Below, one piece after another: positions 21,558 to 34,151 of a stretch of 64,000 bases of DNA (position 1 is its first letter; each line of letters opens with the position of its first letter). The stretch spans positions 40,240,022 to 40,304,021 of the forward strand of contig CM033744.1 of assembly GCA_019671005.1 (NCBI GenBank). The letters are read 5' to 3'. The notes under the pieces were generated by a model that worked only from the letters and a program-made list of their open reading frames with translations, had not been told where the DNA came from and ran no database searches. This stretch comes from Hibiscus mutabilis. Its lineage: Eukaryota; Streptophyta; Magnoliopsida; Malvales; Malvaceae. The translations under genes and the position numbers were made by a program.

Positions 21558-24007
21558 TTACCCCGCCAAATCATGAAGTAATTGTGCACCCATCAAGTTC
21601 CTGTATGGCAAATGTTGTCCCTCACCGTCTAAAAGTGAGTATTGAACCGGTTGACAATCTTCCATTTGGTCTCTGGGGTAGAACAGTGATGCTTGTGATG
21701 CGGGCGAGAAGGCTAAGCTCACCCCACTCCCATCATGCTGTTGCAACCCTAACGTCAATGACACGTCTCCTCCACCGCCGCCGTTGAAACTTTGATTCGC
21801 GTTGTGAGACGGTACCCCGCCCGCCGCGTGATGACCGTAGGAAGCAAAGTCCAATTCCATTGCACCATAGGGTCCGAAACTTTGTTGCTGCTGCTGATGA
21901 AGATGATGCAAGTGCTGGTTTTCGAGGGTTTTGGCACTTTTCGGATCGTTGCTATCAGGGTTAGTGATGATGGAAGACAGACATTCTGAGTTGACTCGAA
22001 CCAGCTGGTCCGGGGTGGGTTTCTGATCGGCGAGTGGAGTATTTAACTGGCCATTGCCATTATCATCATCATCATCATCATCACAATCGGTCACTCCATT
22101 TTCTGAGGAGGCCATGTTGTTGTCGTGCTCCTTTGTTTCTTCCAAGTACATTTCTTCCACCATTGGTTTCCATAGCCTCACTCTAGCATTAATGAACCAA
22201 TTGGATACCTATTGGAATACGAGTAAAAAGCAAAAGCCATCATACACACACATATACATATAATATGACTTAGCATAGTACAATATTTTGGTATATGGTA
22301 CAAATGCCAAATGCAATAATTGCATATGATTATAATAAACTAAAGATCCCAAAAAGATATGGTCCAAATTGAATATAAATTAATTCATGGGGACTCAACT
22401 ATTATACATATAATATAGTGAGGGATGTGGACATGCCTGGCTTCTTGAGAGGCCGGTTTGGCTAGCTAAGATATGTTTATCAACATCACTAGGATACCTG
22501 CAAAAGTTTTGTTCATGGAGATTGTAGAGTTAGTATTGAAACTTTGCCGCCATGGATTCTACTTTTAAGTTACTTGTTCATGGAGGAAAGATGGGTCCTA
22601 CAGTTATATATATATATATATATATATTGACAGAATCAGATGCACATAAAAATAACACAGAGAAGCTGACTAAATGATTGAAAAATAATGCGGCATGTGG
22701 AATCTGAATGGTGATGGGTAGAAACTAACAAAGACTGCATTGCTTTTGGAAGCAAAATGATTGAGACTCAACATAGGGAAAAACTTGCAGTACTGTAAAC
22801 AACTCTGCAAAAGTTTGTTTTTTTCTTTCATGGCGGAAAACTTTGGTTATCTCGCAAAATCTACTTTGTATTTTACGTATAAAAAGCCTAAAGAGAGGTG
22901 AGAGAGATATTTACGGGTGAAGAAAATGCTCAAACAACCAAGCTCGGAGAACGGAAACTGATCTTTCCGGCAGGCCTCTTTGGGGTCTCCATGGGTGGCT
23001 CTCCATCATGCTCATTTGTTGAAATGCCCTTTGTTGCCTCAGAGCTTGATCGAGGACCCTTAGCCTCGGTGTTTCGCCTTTCGTTGTGCCCGGTGCAACC
23101 GTCTCTTTTTCTCCCATGGCCTTCCTTGTGGCCTGAAGCTGGCTCACAATCCCATCTCTTAAGCATCTAAAATGTCTCGACATGGCCTTGGAGGCTAATG
23201 CTGAATACACTGATGCAGCCCCGGCGCCGGCCCCGGCTTCGAACGAAGAGACAACGGCCTTCATTTGATCACAGTACACCTTGTATCTTCTATCCACCTA
23301 AAGAGAGAAAGAGATAGGGGTGAAAACGTTACAACATGTAAAGATGGAAAGACCCACCATTTCAATCTACCAACCAGTAAAATTTCAGAACACCATACCT
23401 CTTCCAGCATTGAAAACATCTTGTTTTTTCTTCTCTGTAACTCGGAGAAGTCATTATTATCCAACTGTTTTCTCTTATGGGTCTGCTTTTGCTTTGAAAC
23501 ATCAAACTGGTTTATTCCCAAGCTGCAAAACTCATTCAAAAGCTCCCTAGCAGGATCCAAGTACTTTGAACTCCTCAGTTGGAATTGGAACTGCCCTTGA
23601 TGATTACTCGATGAAAGAGAGAGGGAAAGTCCTTGACTTGGCCTCTCGTTTCCTTCACAAGGAAACACACACCTCAAAGAAGAATCATCAACAAGCAACC
23701 TGCAGTTTTCTTGCCAAGGAGTTGACTCTGGTCCGACTATTAGATTCTCTGCACTGGTTCCAGATATCCCAGTTGTGAACTCGGGTTTGTGGAACTCATG
23801 ATGATAGAAATCCGTGATTGACTCACTGATTCTCTCCATGCTTGTGCTCAAATTGAAGATCTCTGGGTTGGATTCAAACCCTTGGATATGATTCACCATA
23901 TGGGTTTGAACAGCTGAATTACCAGATGAAACGTCCGAGGAACAAAAACCAGTTGATGAGACAACAACAATATTCCTTGATTTATCTTCACAGACCTCTC
24001 TAGCCAT
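21558..24007 (-). CDS. BLH: BEL1-like TALE homeodomain transcription factor
   Basis: Four exons on the minus strand (24007-23399, 23297-22915, 22497-22437, 22208-21558) give 567 residues. BLH proteins bind DNA as heterodimers with KNOX proteins and control meristems, inflorescences and organ shape. Seen: SKY motif in LRSSKYLDPARELLNEFCS (~146-163); BELL domain ~188-250 (ELQRRKNKMFSMLEEVDRRY, SRHFRCLRDGIVSQL); TALE homeodomain ~309-371 (QRGLPERSVSVLRAWLFEHF, PYPSDVDKHILA, VSNWFINARVRLWKP); acidic Asp run after it; ZIBEL motif VSLTLGLQQ near residue 500. The exon order with a 61-nt third exon is the standard BLH arrangement. The EFCSLG after SKY places it nearer the BEL1/BLH8/BLH9 group than the SAW group, but the exact orthologue is uncertain. 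Intron 3 starts with GC instead of GT. Confidence 0.95.
22605..22628. repeat. (AT)n microsatellite in BLH intron 2
   Basis: A run of about 24 alternating TA bases within the intron between exons 2 and 3. Possible length polymorphism. Confidence 0.9.
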
Positions 24008-24600
24008 TTAAACCCAACTTTTTGTTCCTTTTTTTATGCTTCTTTTGCCCACCAGCTTCAAAAGTTGATGCTGATTCTGCAACTACTAATAATTCCATCA
24101 AGATTCACTCCAAGAATAAAGGGAAGCCATGAAAACCAACAGTAAAGCTCTCATGAGAGTTAACAAAAACAAAGATCAATCTTTTGTAAACAAGGACTTC
24201 AAAAAACAACCCTTTTGATCATACAAATAAACAAAAAAGAGAGAAAACATTGGTTTTTCAATTTTCTTTCTTTTAGATCAAAGCTTTAAGGTAAGAGATA
24301 TAAAGGAGAGGCCTTACCAGCTATAGGAACAAGTTGAAACTATCTGTTAGAGAATCAACAGGAAGAAAGAAAGAACGGACATGATCTGCCATGAAAATAC
24401 AAGCCGAGGAAGAAAGATCAGGTACATATATACATATATATGTATTATTTAGAAATAGAAGCTCAGATATAGAGGTGATGAAGACCCTTGTATGCAGCCA
24501 TTATCATAGTTTCTCACTATCTCATATATTCTCCTCTTTCTCTCTGTTCTTTCTCCCTATATCTCTCTAGCTCAAGTGGGTCCATGCATTATTGGTGTAA
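24008..24600 (-). promoter_or_regulatory. 5' UTR and promoter-proximal region of the BLH gene, GA-rich
   Basis: Read on the gene's strand, about 24515-24570 is a GA/GAGA-rich tract (plus strand shows repeated 'ctctttctctctg' and 'atctctctag'). GA repeats are bound by BBR/BPC proteins that regulate plant homeobox genes; that link here is inference. A transcription start cannot be fixed from sequence. A 5' UTR intron is possible (donor-like 'ctggtaagg' read on the minus strand near 24320) but unproven. Confidence 0.35.
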
Positions 24601-25490
24601 AAATACATCCAAAATAGACATCCTAGTATGAAAATCCAGAAAACTAAACTCCCTCAATTATTTCATAACCAACAAATATAATATGCCTATAATCATTAAT
24701 AAATAAATACACTTTAAATATTATTCAACAAAGCTATTAGCTACCAATAATGAACAAGCAAAAATATTATGTTTTTCATCATTTTTTCAATTGACCCTTA
24801 TCGATCAAACGAGACTGTAAAATATATTAAAAAAACCCTTATGTAGGAGTTAAATCTAGGGTTATTTTATTGGATGGTGGATTGCAACTGTTGTAAAAAA
24901 TAATATATATACTATATTTTAAAGAATTTTCCATTTGTAAAATGTAAAAAAATATTACAGATAAATGAAATATTTATATTTTGAATATATTATGCTATAC
25001 AATTACAAGATATTATGGTGGTTCATTTTATACTATGCAATTACAAGATATTATGGTGGTTTATTTTTTATTATTTGTTATTAAGTGTTTTTTTATGAAA
25101 ATTGGTATGTATTTTCAAAAAAAAAAAAAACTGGTATGTAAAATTTGGTTCCTATATTGGATTGGATTGGCTGGTGTACTTGAATTGTGCTAAAATGTTC
25201 CCAAAATAAGGTGGAAGGTTATGGAGTGTAAACTAAGAGAGAGAGAAGTGGTCCAATGTATTCTTTAATTCTAATTCTAATTAATTGCCCTATCAATCTA
25301 CAGTCCATTGCCAATGGGATGGGACCACACCTTTTTCCTTTTTCTTTTCTAATAATTTTCTAATAGTTGTAAAGAATTGTTCATATTTTTTTTTTGAACA
25401 TTTCAACATCGTACATACATTTTACAAATAAAGTTATTTAAATTCGAGTCTCTTAAGATTAACATTATTTTTTTTATTTGAACTACTTGT
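24601..25490. other. AT-rich spacer with a short duplication
   Basis: No gene is seen. A 31-bp unit ('tactatgcaattacaagatattatggtgg' type) occurs twice in tandem at about 24991-25021 and about 25031-25061, producing the spurious 70-aa frame at 24981-25193. Confidence 0.5.
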
Positions 25491-25499
25491 TAAATTCAC

Positions 25500-25892
25500 T
25501 TAGTACTATAGCGTTTGTGTGGGTTGTGAATGAGTGAGATGGGGGAGAGTGTTTGGTAATGCTTGGTGTTGATGATGGTGTTGTGTGGGCTTACTGTTGG
25601 TTTTGACTCTTTGCAAGCATATGTGGTATTTGGTTCGTCAGGTGCTGGTTGCTATGAGTTAGATGGACATAATATCATGTGGAATTAAGCACCGAGTAGT
25701 TTGATTATTGTGTTTTTGTCTTGGTGTTTTGTTTCTTTGATTGTGGCTTGGTGTTGTGTACTTTTCGTGTAATGTTGTGCTCTTTTTCTCCATCATAAGT
25801 TTAGGAAGATTTTTAATGAGAAACATGAGAATATATTATTTGTATAATTTTTTCATCTAATAAAATTATACTTGCTGATAAAAAAAATCATG
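25500..25892 (+). mobile_element. LINE (L1-type) 3' end fragment
   Basis: This matches the 3' UTR shared by several LINE copies in the window: a G/T-rich stretch, then 'tttctccatc...tttaggaagatttttaatgag', then 'taataaaattatacttgctgataaaaaaa'. Only the 3' end is present; no reverse transcriptase is seen. Confidence 0.6.
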
Positions 25893-25904
25893 TCTTCTTT
25901 TATT

Positions 25905-26360
25905 AGCTAATTTATATTTTATATCACTCAATTTCACATTCACTTTCATTTACATCACAAACCTTTAATTTAATCAAATTGCATCATTCAACTTTTATTA
26001 TTAATAAATTAAGTCACTTATACGAGTATTGTTGACTAATTCTATCTAGAAAAAATTAAAATTGACACTTTTACTTAACATACTTTTCACATATCATCAT
26101 CTAATTGATAATTTTAATAAATTTCTATAAATTTTTTTGAAACATTTTATTTAAATAAATTCAAAGGAAAAATAACTAAATTTTGTATAATTCCTAACAA
26201 AAACATTTAAATTTCCAATTAAAAATTATTTAAGGGTATCAATATAAGTGACTTAATTTATAAATAATAAAAGTTGAATGATGTAATTTGATTAAATTAA
26301 AGGTTTATGATATAAATGAAAATGGATGTTAAGTTTAGTGATCTAAATTGTAAATTACCC
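25905..26360. mobile_element. Fold-back MULE-like MITE
   Basis: Arms of about 115 bp (about 25905-26025 and 26240-26360) are near-perfect reverse complements over blocks such as 'acctttaatttaatcaaatt' and 'cattcaacttttatta'. Flanks 'tcttttatt' and 'ctttttatt' match at 7 of 9 positions, hinting at a 9-bp duplication. It is non-coding and sits right after the LINE tail. Confidence 0.7.
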
Positions 26361-26429
26361 CTTTTTATTTTTTTGAACAATGACATCTGAATTTTATTAA
26401 TCATCTTGAAAAATAATACAATACATGTA

Positions 26430-29400
26430 GCGATGGTCCTTTTTTCTTTTCGCTAAAAAACGGGGTTACAAGGTGTATTTGGGGTCTTTCGGGTATTTTA
26501 AAATATCTATTCTACGGGGTTAAAAAACCGTATTTTATTTTGAAAATGGAGTCGCCACCGGCCACTTAGGTAGGCCGGACACCATAAAACCAGAGATCTT
26601 TAAAACTGTTGGGTTCGGGAGTCGGTTACGGATGGGGAAGGATTAGCACCCCCACACCGCCCAAAATTGGTACTTTAACAATTACCGCTTTATTAATATT
26701 AAACTTTCTGGATTAAAGTGACGATTAAATTAAAATTTAGTCATAAGTGTGAGTAAATTTTAAAAGCCCCATTATCCGAGAATAAACGCCCAACCACCAT
26801 CACTACGCCTGATATTGGCCCCATTTATACTCGGATAAAAGGGCACCGCATTGACAGTTTATATTCCATTATGCAACCTTAAAAAGCAAAATAAAAGCAT
26901 TCATATTGACAAGGTATGAAAAAAAACATAAAAAAGGGAATATTACAATATTAAATATGAGTAACTAAATGTAGAAACATGAATGGCATAACACAAAAAA
27001 GACACATAAAACCATGAAAAAAACATACTTCCAAAATTAATTAATTAATTAAAACATGTTTGAACACATAAAAACACAAGTGCAAGAAATATGCATGGCA
27101 TACTTACATATGACAAAGTATGGTACTAAATCAACAAAATAATATGTAAACATAAAAATTAGAACTTAATATGTAACGCAAAATATGTATACACAATATA
27201 AACACGTCATGACAAAATTAACAAATTTTCATACTAACATGTAACCTAGGAAACAAGGCAAACCTAAAGAAACTAACACTTATTTTATCACAACCAAACT
27301 AAGCTAAACATATGATAATACACATAAAGAAAAAAAGTATGAATAAACATGACTAAAAAACATATAAAAACATAAAGAAAGAAATGGACATAAAAAACGA
27401 GCATGCTAATAGTTAATATGTAACATACTATGCAAAACAAATAAAAACATACTAACATACGAACGTGGTATGCAAATTAAATTAAACACAACGTATAAAA
27501 TGAACACGTATATAATACGAACAAATAAAATGAACAAAAAGCATAACAAAACACATAACAAAACACAAAATAGATATGGTATAGACACAACATGTAAATA
27601 AATATGATGCAACATAACATGTAAAAAAACAATTAGAGGACAAAAAGACACAAAAAACGTTAGAGGGACTAAAATGAAAAAGAAATGAAATTCGAAAACA
27701 GAATTTAAAACAACCAAAGACGTAATTAGGGGTTTAATTAAAACTGAATTAAACTCTCAATGACCTATTGTGTAATATAACCAAGGGTCACACTCAAAAT
27801 GAAAATTTTAAAAACGCGGTGGGACTGAGTATGCAATTTCCCCTTTAAAAAACTGATTTCGATTAATTTAATAACTAAATTAAAAGCTTTCGAAAAGCCA
27901 GAGGGACCAGACCTATAAATGTACCAAGGGGCAGGCTCCAGATGAAAAATTGAAAAACGCGGAGCCCCTTATGTGATAATTAAATCATTTTCTTTTTATT
28001 TTGTTCTATAAATCAACCCCACCAGCTCTCCTCTTATCTCTTTTTCATTTTTTTACCCTTAAAATATGACTCTCCCAAACGGCCACCTCTGTTCCCAGAA
28101 GCTGGCGAGTCTCCGCCGTGCGCGTCGCTCGCTAGCGCCGGTGACTACAAAAAAACCCCAACAACTCTTCCTTTTCATCTAAACCCGAATCTAACCTCGG
28201 ATTTGAGGGATCAACTTCTTACCAACCTAGATCTAGGGAAAGCCGAAGCAAAAAACATTTTTTTAAAAAAACACCAACCAAAGACACCCCCTTCTCGATC
28301 GGTTCACCCTATAAGGGCTTATCGCCGGCAAGAGGAGATTCACCGATGGTTGGATAAGATCTGACTCTCAGTATCCTTTATCTTTTTGTGTTTTTTTATT
28401 ATCGTTTTTGAAACATGCATACACGTATAAGAGGAAAGAAAAAAGAAGATTACCCCGAAACTTTTTGGTTTTTTTTGTATTTATGAGAAACTCAAGATTG
28501 ATTGTTACAGCTTTTTTGTTACATCTACATATATATCTGTTCTTTCTGACGATTTTTTTGGTAAACATAATAGCTAAAATACATATATTTGGTACTTGGT
28601 AACTGACATAATCTCTGGTTTTTGGTGATTTTGGCATGTCCGGCCATACTCGGTGGTTGGTACGACGGCATGGCAGAGGGATCCGTTCGGCTAGAAGGAC
28701 TCTCGGCCGTTGGATTAGATCTGATCCAACGGTTGAGATGACGTGATGCATGGACGGTCTTGATGCGATCTGGAAAGATGACATGGTTGCATAGGATGAT
28801 CACACGTGGCATGAGAGACACAGATGGTCTCGCGCGTGCAACCGAGCGGGACATAAACAGTTCTGGAAGTGCATTACACGCACCAGCTGGGCGGTCATCT
28901 TGGACTGATCTGGACCATTGGATCAAGATTTGATCCAACGGCCAGGATGAAGGCGGCTGCAAGATAAAAGATCATATTTAGGGTTTATTATATCAGATGT
29001 AATTAGGGGTTTTTTAGGTTTTGGGCTGGCCGATTTGGGCCTGGTGAATGTATTTTTGGATTTTAAGTAGTTTGGACTGGACATTCAATTTAATTGGGTT
29101 TAATACATTTTGGATTTTATTTATATTAGTCCAATAATAATAATAATAATATTAATATTAATAATAACAATAATAATAACAATAATACGCATACACATAC
29201 GCACACGTACGCACATACGTATACATATACATACATACACAAGCATTAATACGAACACTCATATATAACATTAACACTCATATATAACACATTCATACAT
29301 ACAAACAATTAAATCATACGTAACATGCAGACATACATACGACAAACATCCCATGATAATTACTAATACGTATACATATGTAATATATAGTATACATGCA

Positions 29401-30150
29401 TTCACACACTAATCACACATATATATTACATATATATTAATCACACGTACATAATTAACACACGTACTAATATAACATATGCATACATGCAATAATAATA
29501 TCTATAATTATTATACTAACACAATATTTACAAATCGGATAAAAATGAGTGATTACAATACAATGCATCAAAAAAAGGTGAAGAAAAAAAGACAAGTCCA
29601 CTAAAAGTCTCTTGCAATGGTGCAAAGAAAAGCATATACTTCCATCGAAATTAGCATACCAAAATCCAGAAACCTTTTTGAATCTCCTTGTCTCTATCAA
29701 AACGAGACGCTTTATAGGGTAAAAAAAGAGTGGTGAGCGAACCAAGCTATCAGGCAGATTGCTCCGCTACTCAGGTCTAATTACATCGGCAACCAACCAT
29801 CAACCCAAGTGGGGGTTCATCTTTCTAAGACCACCGACAGAATCCTAATAAGAGATCAGCGCCGTCAAGATCTATGCCGACCACTAAAGTATGCTGAAAT
29901 CATGCCACAAGGACAGATAAAACAAACCATAAAAAATCAAAGAAAATTGTGTCACAATGATAGAGAAAAGGCGTACCCCAAAGGTAGAGAGATTCTTATT
30001 AAAATAAGAAAAACAAGAAAAAAATAAAAAATAATAGACCCGGTGGTCGACAACTAATACTAAGATTGGTTGCTGACCATCAACCAAAGGAAGAAAAACA
30101 AAGTTGTAGGCAACTGAAATTGAGAGAGAGGGGCTAGGTTAAAATTGTAC
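26430..30150. mobile_element. Ty3/gypsy (Tat/Ogre-like) LTR region
   Basis: Diagnostic blocks of Tat/Ogre LTRs are present in order: 'gaaaatggagtcgccacc' (26537), 'gttgggttcgggagtcggttac' broken over 26608-26630, and 'ggaaggattagcacccccac' (26636). A very AC/AT-rich low-complexity stretch (26880-27700) follows. Then come a GC-richer, promoter-like segment (28050-29000) and an (ATA)/(ACATAC)-rich tract (29130-29480). No gag-pol is seen, so it is a solo or partial LTR; the outer limits are approximate. Open frames at 27406-27717 (-), 28368-28784 (-) and 28525-28962 (-) arise from repetitive sequence and are not genes. Confidence 0.5.
29495..29765 (-). mobile_element. Short non-LTR retroelement copy nested in the Gypsy LTR
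   Basis: Read on the minus strand it matches the element at 35258-35519 block by block ('gtagcgga', 'tgcctgata', 'cgctcaccactctttttt', 'gagattcaaaa'). Orientation is opposite to that copy. No open frame with known domains. Confidence 0.5.
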
Positions 30151-30702
30151 AAACTTTTTAAATTACCCTCTTTTATTATGTTTCTTTATGTACTATTTAT
30201 GATGGTTAAAGTGCACGCTTTAATCTACGCGCACCATTAAGCTAATCAAACTCACTCAATTTTGTGTCTATGATTTCATCTTTCACACTCCATTCTTATT
30301 CGAGTTTTTAGAATTAGGATCAATAAATTTAATATCTTGTTTCATACATATTTATCCCTCAATATTTATGTATTATATTAGTTTAATTTTAAAAAATAAT
30401 TAATTTAACAATTGATATTTACATAATCTATAATTATGTGTTATGTTTTTAGAATTAGGATAACAATTGTTATTTTTAAAAAAATAAAAAAGTTGGGATT
30501 TAATTTCATTAATTTTAAAATTAATAAGGTCCTAAAAATAATTATACTATACAATTTTAAGAAGGTAATGACTTAATTGAAATGTTCTTGAAACTATAAG
30601 CAAAATTTAGTTAAAACATCAAAGTTGAGGGGGACAATTGTTCTTTCCACCCTCGACGTACGTCGGTTCCTATATATATTAATAAAGAATATTGTGTTTA
30701 TT
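30151..30702. other. AT-rich spacer
   Basis: No gene or clear repeat is recognised. Confidence 0.4.
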
Positions 30703-32045
30703 TTTGCTCGCTAAATATGATTTTATTAAAGAGGAATCACACAAACTTTTAACTTGAATTGTGTACCTCGTTAAAATCTTTCTTAATCCTAATTAGAGAA
30801 AAAGAGTACAACACAACCAGACATGAAACAAAACTTAAAACCAACAAGACTAAAAACAACAAAAACAAAGAACACGATACCCATCCCAACAAACAAATAA
30901 CGCATGTCCACCTGAAAGTCCAACACCTCGGCAATCAAATCTTGCTGCTACCTTGTTTTAGATAGAATACATACACTTGAACATTCAAAGACCAGCATAA
31001 AACAAAATAACTACCACCGTGCTTTAAAAATTTGCTGCATTCCCTGCACCTAAGCGAAAAGAAAACCCCTACAAAAATACTCCCGGAGCAAAGCAGAATT
31101 CCACCATATTAGAAAACTCCTTGCCATGGCAATCACCTTGATCATTCTACAATCGAGGTATCTCAACCGAGTTCATTTAGTTTATGGTTGCAACTCCAAA
31201 AGCCAACAGCAGAAAAATTCTAAGGACATTGGCTTCAAGAAGTCTTCTTTGATAAAACACCATGGGAGATCTGTCTGCAGCATAATCCAATCAAAACAGC
31301 AACTATTAACTAACCCTGATCACCAATTCAAACCAATAACTCGAACTCCATACCGGTTAATTAACCCATCCTTGACCTATTCGACAGCATTCTACTCTAT
31401 CCACCACGACACAATATGGAAGTAATTAGGCTTACTTGAGAAGGAAGGTGGAGCTTCAGAGGCAGATTCTTACTCTTCATTTTCTTCTCTTGAAACGTTA
31501 TAAAGATTTGGTGTTTATAACCTTCTAATCATCGCATCCCGAAGATAATCTTGCACAACCACTTTTATCTCCACTGCAACTGACTGCGTTAAAACCCGTC
31601 TCTCTAACCAAATGGTGGAATCCACGACCGTTAAAGCTAGCAACTCGTTCCACAGCGCTACTTGATCTGTCGCCTCACCACAGAATAATTATTTCATGCA
31701 CAAATAATGATTTGTTGATCGCTCAACAATCTTCGCAGGACCAAAATTTTTTACCTCGGATCACAACACATGCACATTCAAGGATAACACCTTATTTGAA
31801 AATCGTTGTTATCCTTGCCTAATCCGAACTCTGCAGTTAGACCTCCAAAAGCGCAAGCTCTCTGACCACTTCCTCTTCATCACCTACAATCTGGACGCCG
31901 AGTCTCTTCCCTACTTCAAGTCTCTTCCTTGCTTCCCTGGTCAACACATCCCATCTAGCCGTAAGGTCTGAGTCGGACAGGGATCTCCCCGAGAGTTCCG
32001 GCGAATCTTGTGCCTTTTTCTTCTTTTTCTTGCTTTTTTTATTGT
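30703..32045 (-). mobile_element. LINE fragment, minus strand, internally deleted
   Basis: Read on the minus strand, about 31845-32045 translates to SLSDSDLTARWDVLTREARK followed by RLEVGKRLGVQIVGDEEEVV, which resembles the C-terminal end of plant L1 ORF1. The stretch ends, at about 30700-30800, with the LINE 3' UTR signature ('ttttaacgaggt', 'ttaataaaatcatatttagcgagcaaaa'). The reverse transcriptase that should lie between is missing, so the copy is internally deleted or a mosaic. Confidence 0.45.
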
Positions 32046-32089
32046 CTGGTCCCTCTTTTTCCTTTCCAACTCAGATAAAGCTTGATATT

Positions 32090-33061
32090 TGTTATATATT
32101 GACTCAAATTCTAATTGGTAATTAAGTTAAGTTTCATTGTAATTCTAGTGGTTGAAGATTGCTTGGTAATTAGGATGTACTTTAATGAGTAAATATCTAT
32201 TTTAGGTAGAGATCTTATTGAATAAGGTTTCTTGGTGACCAAGTATTTGGGTCTATAAATATAAACTAAGTTTAACCTTTTGAATTATGAGAGAACAAGA
32301 GAATGAGAGAGAGGGGAATTACTCTGGGGAGATGTAACCACTTTTAGGATCTCTACAACTATTGTGCCTACGTTGTAGAGATGGATATTTTAGGGATATT
32401 GGGAAGAGTGTTTTGGTTCCACCGGGTCATGGATTTGTACGCTGGGTTTTGGGATTACATGGGTTATCATGTATATGTACTCTTCGGGTTCTCTACGTTA
32501 TTAGTAGATTGTTCGTTTCTCTCGTTCGTGGAGGTAGGTTATGCTGAACCGCGTTAAATCTTGTCTCTTGTGCATGTCTTGGTCTATTTCGTTATCGCTT
32601 TGGTTATTTTGCCGCATACCAAATTCCTAACAAATGGTATCAAAGCTATAGTTCGAGCTGCACGATTGTGGAAGAATTTTTGTTGCGGACTTTGCGGTGC
32701 AATGTTGGAGACATGCCAGAGGAGTACTGCTGCAACGAGCTTTCAGTTGCAGGGGGAGTAATTCTCAAAATTCAACAGTGCTTCAACGGATACTACGTAA
32801 GAATTGGAGTTGTTGAAGACTTGGCGGCGATGCTTCAACAGATATTTGACTTACGTAAAAATTGAAGCTGTTGAAGACTTGAAGACCAATGCTCGAATAG
32901 AATTTGTACTCTTCGGGTTCTCTATGTTATTAGTGGATTGCTCGTTTCTCTTGTCTGTAGAGGTAGGCTATGCTGAACCACGTTAAATCTTGTCTCATGT
33001 GCATGTCTTGGTCTATGTCGTTATCGCTTTGGTTATTTTGCCGCATACCAAATTCCTAACA
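32090..33061 (+). mobile_element. Collapsed Copia-type retrotransposon (LTR, primer site, partial LTR)
   Basis: A 5' LTR at 32090-32632 begins TGTTA and ends TAACA. It is followed after two bases by 'tggtatcaaagc' (32635-32646), the initiator-tRNA-Met primer binding site typical of plant Copia elements. About 260 bp of leader carries a short internal repeat ('gttgaagacttg'). A second, 5'-truncated copy of the LTR's last ~155 bp follows (about 32906-33061) with the same TAACA end. Flanks 'atatt' (32085-32089) and 'atctt' (33062-33066) match at 4 of 5. All of gag-pol and most of the 3' LTR are lost. Open frames here are not genes. Confidence 0.8.
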
Positions 33062-33399
33062 ATCTTGAAAGACTAAAAGAGAGATGTCCCTCTTCTTCCT
33101 TTCTGTGTGCGCGTATGTCTTGTTTCTTTTGATTTCAGTGCGATTATATGATCGTTTATGTTCATATTTTCTTAACTCGTTGACAACGCACACACTTTGT
33201 ACAGTTAGATGTTCAATCTAGAAGTTATAAGATAAACAACATTATATTTTCCGCTGTAACTACCGGTTGGGTTCGTATGTCTCGGTTTCTTTATTGTATT
33301 GAATGGAACAAATTCGTTTCCACCCAACATTTGGTTGCACAATTAAAGCCGGTGGGTATTGCTGGTTTTGTTCCTACAAAACAAGTTTAGCTGAAAATT

Positions 33400-33760
33400 A
33401 GATGTAGTTTTTAGTGCAAGGGTAAAATATATAAATGACCATTGATTATGTTGAAATGATTTATTGGCTACTCAATTTTAGGAATTTATAAAATAGTCAT
33501 TAAATTTTTAATTCAATTATAAAATTGTTCGTACTAGTGACAAGTTTTGGATAAATTTAAGGATAATTTTGTAGCAGTACTTCGATAAGTTAAAATGTTC
33601 ATTATGTAACATTTGAACAAATTTAATGACAATCTCATAACCTAATCAAAAATTTAATAAAAATTTTGTAACTTTCGAAATTTCAATGGTCAACAAGATC
33701 ATTTTATCACAAATTAGTGGGGATTGGTGTACTTTACTCTCAATTTAATTACAAATATAA
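33400..33760. repeat. Possible MITE remnant
   Basis: Contains 'aaatgaccattgatt', 'aatagtcattaaa' and 'atggtcaacaa' blocks resembling those at 4980-5220, suggesting a shared, highly diverged MITE family. Ends are not definable. Confidence 0.3.
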
Positions 33761-33902
33761 TTTTATACAATTAATGTACTTGTTCGTTTTGGTATTACCA
33801 TTGAATCAGACTTAAAATATCATATAGATCACATGGACAACATATGAATTTTCGAGTGAGAAGATTGAACTTCTCATGCTTTCAAGAGTAAATATATTTT
33901 AT

Positions 33903-34151
33903 GGGTAAAATTTTGATACACAACCAGTGTAAAATTTATTTTACATAAACCTGCATATTTACATTATAAAATCCAAATCTTAATTCCTAGCCATAAACTC
34001 TAAAAACTAAACTATAAATCATATACCCTAAGTTATAAACCTTAAAAGCTAAACTACTAAACTTTAAACCCTAAATTAAACCTCTAATCTATAAAATTAA
34101 AAGGCTTGTATAAACTAAAGTTTACACAGTCAGTGTATCAAAAATTTTTCC
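33903..34151. mobile_element. Telomere-like MITE, copy 1
   Basis: Inverted ends: 'gggtaaaattttgatacac' on the left; the right end is the complement of 'gggaaaaatttttgatacac'. The interior is a run of degenerate AAACCCTAA units on the plus strand. Same family as 52034, 56199 and 60780. No clear target duplication at this copy. Confidence 0.75.

Noticed and set aside
27406..27717. 103-aa highly hydrophobic open frame (-)
   Set aside because: Produced by ACATA-rich low-complexity sequence in the Gypsy LTR; Val/Leu/Phe repetition only.
28368..28962. Overlapping 138- and 145-aa frames (-)
   Set aside because: They fall within the Tat/Ogre-like LTR and show no protein features.
32362..32986. Several 60-66 aa frames (+)
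   Set aside because: All lie in the LTR or leader of the collapsed Copia element.
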